Below, piece after piece: positions 58,869-64,000 of a stretch of 64,000 nucleotides of DNA. The stretch's first letter is position 1; the number at the start of each line of letters is the position of its first letter. The DNA is taken from the NCBI GenBank assembly GCA_948566455.1, contig CAOYQO010000004.1, forward strand, positions 105,644 to 169,643. Reading direction: 5' to 3'. The translations under genes were made by a program, and so were the position numbers. The notes beneath the pieces are model-generated. The model was given only the letters and a program-made list of their open reading frames with translations, searched no databases and had not been told where the DNA came from. The stretch is from an uncultured Phocaeicola sp. (GTDB taxonomy: Bacteria; Bacteroidota; Bacteroidia; Bacteroidales; Bacteroidaceae).

Positions 58869-59921
58869 TTATTCTTCTGCATTTTCGGTCGTTTCGTCTT
58901 TCAGCGGATTCCAACCTTGGGCTTTTAACTCAAATTCCTGGCCGTCGCGGGTAATCAAAGCACAACCCAGTTCCGGTTTCGTGATATGACCGATCAGTTT
59001 CACACCCTCCATTTCAGAAATCCTTTCGTGGTCAGAGATGGGGACGGTGAATAGCAATTCATAATCCTCGCCACCGTTCAGTGCACATGTAGTCAGGTTC
59101 ATGTTGAACTCCTCTGCCATGACAGCTGTCTGGTAGTCAATAGGAATATGCTCTTCGTAAACACGGCAACCTACTTTACTTTGCGTACAGATATGCAGCA
59201 ATTCAGAAGATAAACCGTCCGAGATATCCATCATGGAAGTGGGCTGAATCCCTTCTTCCGCTAATTTCTTGATGATATCGCGACGTGCCTCCGGTTTTAG
59301 CTGACGTTCCAGAAGATATTCTTTTCCGGAGAAATCAGGCTGCACATCAGTCTTCCCTTTTAATGCCACCTTCTCTCGTTCCAATAGCTGTAAACCCATA
59401 TATGCCGCACCCAAGTCACCGGTCACACAAACTAGATCAGTCTCTTTGGCACCATTCCGGTAGATAACCTTATCCTTATCTGCCTCACCAATACAAGTGA
59501 TGCTGATTGCCAGTCCTGTAAGCGAGGAAGAAGTGTCACCACCTACGATATCCACATCGTACTCCTCACATGCCAGGCGGATACCTGCATATAGCTCCTC
59601 CATATCTTCTACGGAGAAGCGTTTGGAAAGAGCCAGGGAAACGGTTATCTGCTTCGGGGTACCGTTCATGGCATAGATGTCGGAGAAGTTCACGACAGCC
59701 GCCTTATAGCCTAAATGTTTCAGTGGGACATAAATCAAATCGAAATGCACACCTTCCATCAGCAAGTCGGTAGTAATCAAAACCTGCTTTTCGGTAGGAT
59801 AGGAGAGTACGGCGGCATCGTCGCCTACACCGTACTTGCTTGATTCATTCTTCAGTTCAATGCCTTCGGTAAGGCGGCGGATAAGACCGAACTCACCGAG
59901 GCTTGATATTTCTGTTCTCAT
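58869..59921 (-). CDS. thiL: Thiamine-monophosphate kinase
   Basis: 350 residues, AIR-synthase/PurM fold. It phosphorylates thiamine monophosphate to the active diphosphate. Family segments: GEFGLIRRLTEGI, GVGDDAAVL (metal-binding Asp pair, about 31-39), TTDLLMEGVHFDL, AVVNFSDIYAMNGTP, VDIVGGDTSSS, VTGDLGAAYMGLQLL, MMDISDGLSSELLHI and ALNGGEDYELLFTV. It is the last gene of the sppA-lpxK-punA-thiL operon, 2 bp behind punA, and may share a terminator with sequences before the tRNA-Phe gene. Confidence 0.94.
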   Translation of the reverse strand: MRTEISSLGEFGLIRRLTEGIELKNESSKYGVGDDAAVLSYPTEKQVLITTDLLMEGVHFDLIYVPLKHLGYKAAVVNFSDIYAMNGTPKQITVSLALSKRFSVEDMEELYAGIRLACEEYDVDIVGGDTSSSLTGLAISITCIGEADKDKVIYRNGAKETDLVCVTGDLGAAYMGLQLLEREKVALKGKTDVQPDFSGKEYLLERQLKPEARRDIIKKLAEEGIQPTSMMDISDGLSSELLHICTQSKVGCRVYEEHIPIDYQTAVMAEEFNMNLTTCALNGGEDYELLFTVPISDHERISEMEGVKLIGHITKPELGCALITRDGQEFELKAQGWNPLKDETTENAEE

Positions 59922-59923
59922 GA

Positions 59924-60733
59924 TTACGCTCTGTTTATCAATTCTCTCATAATTTCCGTCATCTTTGGTTGTGCAGCATCGGCAGCTTTCTGTACTTCCT
60001 CGTGCGTTACTTCCACAATCTTACCTTCCACACCGAGGTCGGTAATCACGGAGATACCGAACACTTTGATGCCACAATGATTGGCAACAATCACTTCCGG
60101 CACTGTAGACATACCTACTGCATCCGCACCGAAGATATGGAATAATTTATATTCGGAAGGAGTTTCAAATGTCGGGCCTTGTGTACCGACATATACGCCA
60201 TGTTGCACTTTAATTCCTTTTTCTGCTGCAATAGCATTCGCCTTACGGATCAGCTCTTTGTCATACGCCTCACTCATATCCGGGAAACGCGGGCCATACG
60301 GAATGTTCTTGCCACGCAACGGATGTTCTGGGAAGTAATTGATATGATCCGTAATAATCATCAGGTCGCCGATTTCAAAATCAGGATTCGTACCACCGCT
60401 GGCATTTGAAACGAACAGGGTTTTGATTCCCAGTTCACGCATCACACGTACGGGGAATGTTACTTCTTTCATCGAGTAACCCTCGTAGTAATGGAAGCGT
60501 CCCTGCATTGCCATGATATCTTTGTTGCCTAACTTTCCGAATATAAGTTTTCCGCTGTGTCCTTCTACCGTCGATACGGGGAAGTTCGGGATTTCCTCAT
60601 ATTTTATTTCATACTTCTCAGTGATTTCGGTGGCGAGACTGCCTAAACCGGTTCCGAGGATAATTGCTGTCTCTGGTTGTGTGTGCATTTTACCTTTTAG
60701 GTAAGCTGCTGTTTCTTGAATGAGCTCTAACAT
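59924..60733 (-). CDS. punA: Purine nucleoside phosphorylase
   Basis: 269 residues from the ATG at 60733. A TTG at 60739 in frame is less likely. It phosphorolyses purine nucleosides (inosine, guanosine) to base and ribose-1-phosphate. The trimeric PNP signatures are visible: IILGTGLGSLA, GHSGKLIFGKLGN, MQGRFHYYEGYSMKEVTFPVRVM, VSNASGGTNPDF, GVYVGTQGPTFETPSEY, DAVGMSTVPEVIVANHCG and SVITDLGV. It overlaps the end of lpxK by 44 bp, so the two are translationally linked. Confidence 0.93.
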   Translation of the reverse strand: MLELIQETAAYLKGKMHTQPETAIILGTGLGSLATEITEKYEIKYEEIPNFPVSTVEGHSGKLIFGKLGNKDIMAMQGRFHYYEGYSMKEVTFPVRVMRELGIKTLFVSNASGGTNPDFEIGDLMIITDHINYFPEHPLRGKNIPYGPRFPDMSEAYDKELIRKANAIAAEKGIKVQHGVYVGTQGPTFETPSEYKLFHIFGADAVGMSTVPEVIVANHCGIKVFGISVITDLGVEGKIVEVTHEEVQKAADAAQPKMTEIMRELINRA

Positions 60734-61793
60734 AGCCAATAATATTCTGGTTAAATATATGTTGTTGATTTTGTAAAAATTCTATCTCAATAGGCAAAAC
60801 GTATAGATACGGTTTCAATGCTTCGGCCAATGCCGGATGATGTTGCAACCTTGTCGCATCCTTTTCTGTTGTGATTATCAGCTTCTTATCTCCTTCCAGA
60901 CGCTCAAAGCGTTCTTTGATCATTTGCAGATCCTTGTTACTGAAATCATGGTGATCGTCAAACTGGCATATGTTCACATGCGGCGTATACGCTTCCAGTT
61001 TTTCTACCAAGGGTGCGGGCGAAGCGATTCCTGTAACCAGCAACACCCGTTCGTCTTTTTCTAGCGATGTGAGTGTTCTCCGCTTCTTGCCGAAAAGCGG
61101 TGTCAGTGCTCCATATCGGAATGAGGAGAAATAAAGTTGTTGGTATGGGTACAGTTTTAGCCTTTTCGTGATGATATTGAAATCTATTGGTTTGATATCT
61201 TCCGGACATTTGGTTACGATCACGATATGCGCCCGGTTTTTGCCATCTTCCGGTTCACGCAATCGCCCTGCCGGAAGCAGGGTGTCATCTGAGAACAACC
61301 TGTGAAAATCAGTCAGCAGTATATTCAGTCCGGCTTTTACATGCCGGTGCTGGTAAGCATCGTCCAGTAACACCACATCCACTTTGGGATTGTCCAACTT
61401 CATCAGTTGTTCGATACCATGACAACGATTCTCGTCTACAGCCACCCGGATACCCGGGAATTTGGTTTTTATCTGATATGGTTCGTCACCGATGCGCTTT
61501 ACGTCTGTTTTCTCCGTAGCCAGCACATATCCCTTGCTTTTCCGTTTATAACCGCGGCTCAGCATGGCAACGTTCGCTCCTGTCTGTTGCAACAGTTTGA
61601 TAAGATACTCCGTGTGTGGCGTCTTGCCTGTTCCGCCTACAGCGAGGTTTCCAACGCATACTACAGGTACGTCAAAACTCTTTGACTGGTAATATCCCCA
61701 ATCAAAGAGTTTATTTCTCAGATATACTCCCATCCCGTAAATCCACGAGACGGGGTATAGCCAATAGTGTATCTTAACCAGCGGTTCTTCCAT
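60690..61793 (-). CDS. lpxK: Tetraacyldisaccharide 4'-kinase
   Basis: 367 residues. It phosphorylates the 4' position of the lipid A precursor at the inner membrane. An N-terminal hydrophobic segment (about 10-30, YWLYPVSWIYGMGVYLRN) is the membrane-associating helix. The P-loop is VCVGNLAVGGTGKTPHTEYL (about 47-66). Further LpxK motifs include ILLTDFHRLFSDDTLLPAGR with the catalytic-region Asp, and TTEKDATRL near the C-terminus. Presence confirms a Gram-negative outer membrane with lipid A. It follows sppA by 12 bp and overlaps punA. Confidence 0.93.
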   Translation of the reverse strand: MEEPLVKIHYWLYPVSWIYGMGVYLRNKLFDWGYYQSKSFDVPVVCVGNLAVGGTGKTPHTEYLIKLLQQTGANVAMLSRGYKRKSKGYVLATEKTDVKRIGDEPYQIKTKFPGIRVAVDENRCHGIEQLMKLDNPKVDVVLLDDAYQHRHVKAGLNILLTDFHRLFSDDTLLPAGRLREPEDGKNRAHIVIVTKCPEDIKPIDFNIITKRLKLYPYQQLYFSSFRYGALTPLFGKKRRTLTSLEKDERVLLVTGIASPAPLVEKLEAYTPHVNICQFDDHHDFSNKDLQMIKERFERLEGDKKLIITTEKDATRLQHHPALAEALKPYLYVLPIEIEFLQNQQHIFNQNIIGYVRAHSRNSSLPKR

Positions 61794-61805
61794 CCACTCC
61801 TTTCT

Positions 61806-63575
61806 TTAATTGATGTTCAACTCGAACGGAACACGTGCTTGAATCTTATCGTAGTTCTCAAAGTTATTCAGCCAATCGAACTGATTGTAAAGTTCACCTA
61901 CTTTGCCTTTCAGCATACGAGATTGGATATATCCACCCGGATTCGTATCCATCAGCGTTTCGAAGAAACTCTTCTTGCCGGGGTAAGACATTACGGTGTA
62001 AGCATCCAGTCCGGCTTTTCCAATAGCCATTTCCAATGCTTTGTCCAGCCCGCCCAGTTCGTCTACCAAGCCCAGTTCTTTGGCTTTGGCACCTGTCCAC
62101 ACACGACCTTCGGCAATCTTCTTGATTTCGTCTGTAGTCATGCCGCGACCTTCTGCGCAACGTTTCACGAACAGTTCATAACCCTCGTTCACCATATTTT
62201 GCATCAAGGCCTTTTCACCATCATTCAGTGCACGTCCCATCATTCCGAAGTCAGAATATGTATTTGTTTTCACAACGTCGAATGAAAGACCGATTTTGTC
62301 TGTCAGCCCTTTCACATTGGGAAACATGCCGAAGATACCGATGGAACCGGTCAGTGTGGTCGGGTCAGCTACGATGCTGTCTGCATTACAAGAAATATAA
62401 TAACCACCTGATGCAGCATAGTCACCCATAGATACAATCACCGGTTTTTCTTTCTTCAACTCGGTTACTGCGTACCATATTTGTTCTGAACCGAAAGCAC
62501 TACCACCCGGAGAATTCACGCGCAGTACTACCGCTTTCACGTCTTCGTCTTCTTTCAGTTTGCGCAAGTCGCGGATCACCTCATCTGAATAGATGTTGCT
62601 TTCGTTGTCTGTACGGGAACTTCCACTGTAGATGTCTCCGTAAGCATAATATACAGCAACAATATTTCCGCTTTTATCTTTGGGAACATTCTTTTTTACA
62701 TTTATCATATCTTTCAAAGTCAGTACCGGCATATGGTCCTTTTTATCTATGCCTATCAGAGTTTTCAGATAGTTGCGTACATCATTCTTATATATCAAGG
62801 TATCTGCTAGTCCATATTCCACGCAGTCTTCTGCAGGATAGAACATCAGCATCTTGTCAGCAACTTCATTCAACTTTTCTTCGCTTACACTTCTTGATTC
62901 GGAGATGTCACTCAACATTTGTCCCCAAATGCCATCCAGGAATACAGCTACCTGTTCGCGGTTGGCCGGACTCATTTCAGTGGAGATAAATGGTTCTACA
63001 GCCGATTTATAAGTACCTACTTTGAATACCTGCATTTCCACGCCAATTTTAGACAGCAAGTCCTTGTAGAAAATCGGAGTAGAAGCCAGACCGTACCAGC
63101 CGATTGAACCTTGTGGATTCAGCATTATCTTGTCGGCTACACTTGCCAAGTAATACAGATGCTGTGAATATTGGTCACCGTAAGCTACTATAAATTTGCC
63201 GCTGTTTTTGAAGTCAGCCAATGCTTTGCGTATTTCTTCTATAGAAGCAAAACCTGCACCCATTGAACCGGCCTGCAGATAAATACCCTTTATGTTTTCG
63301 TTTTCCTTAGCCTTTTGAATGGACGATAAAATGTCATCTAAGCCATAAATGGTTTCATCTTCACTCAGGAACATGTCAAACGGATTGTCCTGACTGCGTT
63401 CAGAGAGCATACCTCTCATGTCGAGCATCATCACAGAGTTTTTGCGCACTTGTGTTTCAGACTCCGACGAAGACAGCATACTAAACAGTATTAAGATGCT
63501 GACGAAGAACAACACAACGCATGACACGATAATACCTGTGATGGTGGCAAGCGTAAATTTAAAAAAATCTTTCAT
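61806..63575 (-). CDS. sppA: Signal peptide peptidase SppA, long type
   Basis: 589 residues, the E. coli-like long form with two S49 protease repeats. An N-terminal TM anchor (about 8-32) is followed by the inactive-type N-terminal repeat, which contributes the general-base Lys in FKVGTYKSAVEPF (about 190-200). The second repeat has the Ser nucleophile in YAASGGYYISCNAD (about 390-400), with the oxyanion-type LRVNSPGGSAFGSEQIW and GSIGIFGMFPNV. It degrades cleaved signal peptides and some membrane proteins at the periplasmic face. It is the first gene of the operon with a -7 box at 63616-63623. Confidence 0.94.
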   Translation of the reverse strand: MKDFFKFTLATITGIIVSCVVLFFVSILILFSMLSSSESETQVRKNSVMMLDMRGMLSERSQDNPFDMFLSEDETIYGLDDILSSIQKAKENENIKGIYLQAGSMGAGFASIEEIRKALADFKNSGKFIVAYGDQYSQHLYYLASVADKIMLNPQGSIGWYGLASTPIFYKDLLSKIGVEMQVFKVGTYKSAVEPFISTEMSPANREQVAVFLDGIWGQMLSDISESRSVSEEKLNEVADKMLMFYPAEDCVEYGLADTLIYKNDVRNYLKTLIGIDKKDHMPVLTLKDMINVKKNVPKDKSGNIVAVYYAYGDIYSGSSRTDNESNIYSDEVIRDLRKLKEDEDVKAVVLRVNSPGGSAFGSEQIWYAVTELKKEKPVIVSMGDYAASGGYYISCNADSIVADPTTLTGSIGIFGMFPNVKGLTDKIGLSFDVVKTNTYSDFGMMGRALNDGEKALMQNMVNEGYELFVKRCAEGRGMTTDEIKKIAEGRVWTGAKAKELGLVDELGGLDKALEMAIGKAGLDAYTVMSYPGKKSFFETLMDTNPGGYIQSRMLKGKVGELYNQFDWLNNFENYDKIQARVPFELNIN

Positions 63576-63615
63576 TGTAGTTATTGTTTTTTGTATGCTA
63601 ACTTATAAAAGCTAA

Positions 63616-63623
63616 CAAAGATA
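63616..63623 (-). promoter_or_regulatory. -7 promoter element of the sppA operon
   Basis: Minus-strand TATCTTTG matches TAnnTTTG, 41 bp ahead of the sppA start. Confidence 0.6.
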
Positions 63624-63875
63624 AATAATTGAATTGATATTTACCCTATCTGTCGTAAAGTTTTTCATTTTGTCACACTGTCTCTTGAAAAATATTGTTG
63701 TCTTTATGTCGTTTGGAATTGGAAGTAGAGCAAATTATACGTATATCTTGCGAACATTTATGTTGTTTGCAGGAAATGAAAGGATTCTTAGGGAGGTTTT
63801 GGAAGAAGCACAATCATTCTACTGTTTGCTTTTTATAAGTAAGCACAAATAATCGGTAGAATCCCTCTTTTCTTC

Positions 63876-63998
63876 TTAGTTCCTTTTTGCTTTCTGCTGT
63901 TTTCTTCCTCTTTTCATATCTTCCTCTTCTATCTTTCTTCTTTTCTTTTTTTCTCTTCCTTCCAGTTTTCTCCTTGCTAAATATCTTTTTTCTCCGTA
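63876..63998 (-). CDS. Possible C-terminal end of a Lys/Arg-rich protein (partial)
   Basis: The last 125 bases are strikingly pyrimidine-rich on the plus strand, so purine-rich on the minus strand. One minus frame is open from the window edge to a stop at 63876. It ends ...KKKRRKIEEEDMKRGRKQQ, like the basic tail of an RNA-binding protein or helicase. A second frame is also open, so the choice is uncertain. The 63624-63875 interval shows nothing else convincing. Confidence 0.25.
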   Translation of the reverse strand, partial: YGEKRYLARRKLEGREKKKRRKIEEEDMKRGRKQQKAKRN

Positions 63999-64000
63999 TC

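Noticed and set aside
63634..63852. Plus-strand 72-codon frame beyond sppA
   Set aside because: Composition is that of AT-rich noncoding sequence, with no motif.

Overview
The window looks like a chromosome segment of a gut Bacteroides (Bacteroidota). The evidence is the repeated -7 promoter element TAnnTTTG ahead of most transcription units, weak or absent Shine-Dalgarno sequences, a fused bioB-bioA gene, BioC/BioG-type biotin genes, a GH43 remnant, and a Bacteroides-type integrase and DUF3871 protein on an island. No rRNA, CRISPR array or transposase was seen.

Layout. 1-2.0 kb: the tail of a hybrid sensor kinase, cytidine deaminase, and a secreted LysM/glucosaminidase. 2.5-23.7 kb: the dominant feature, a 21-kb MacB-type (type VII ABC) locus with one HlyD-like periplasmic adaptor, one ATPase, one DUF2807 exported protein and fourteen FtsX/MacB permeases. 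The permeases form seven consecutive pairs, each one A-type followed by one B-type subunit. The adaptor and ATPase operons each carry a closely matching 23-nt inverted-repeat element exactly the same distance upstream of a sigma-54-like -24/-12 element. A sensor histidine kinase with a periplasmic binding-protein-like domain follows. 26.5-31.9 kb: a fucose-isomerase-fold protein, a PLP aminotransferase, a LolC/E-like permease and a membrane glycosyltransferase. 31.9-38.0 kb: a biotin operon (small Cys-containing ORF, bioB-bioA fusion, bioF, bioG, bioC, bioD). 38.0-44.7 kb: a PepSY-like exported protein, a HelD-like helicase, a small nucleotidyltransferase, a PAS-LuxR regulator, a GH43 pseudogene, a MATE transporter behind a long structured leader, and a histidine-kinase remnant.

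44.84-58.70 kb: a 13.9-kb AT-rich genomic island inserted in tRNA-Phe(GAA). It is bounded by 57-bp perfect direct repeats and carries a tyrosine integrase next to the intact tRNA. Cargo includes an AbiH-family abortive-infection protein, several unknown proteins, an SF2-like ATPase without the Walker A lysine, a DUF3871 protein, a catalytic-domain-only recombinase, and a penicillin-binding-protein-like lipoprotein that has lost its SxxK and KTG motifs. Its left end carries a second tRNA-Phe copy whose D-loop is split by a 44-nt hairpin insert. No relaxase was recognised.

58.8-63.6 kb: a conserved sppA-lpxK-punA-thiL operon on the minus strand. Several intergenic regions hold degenerate tandem arrays with an exact 22-nt period (three arrays of unrelated sequence) or an 8-nt period.
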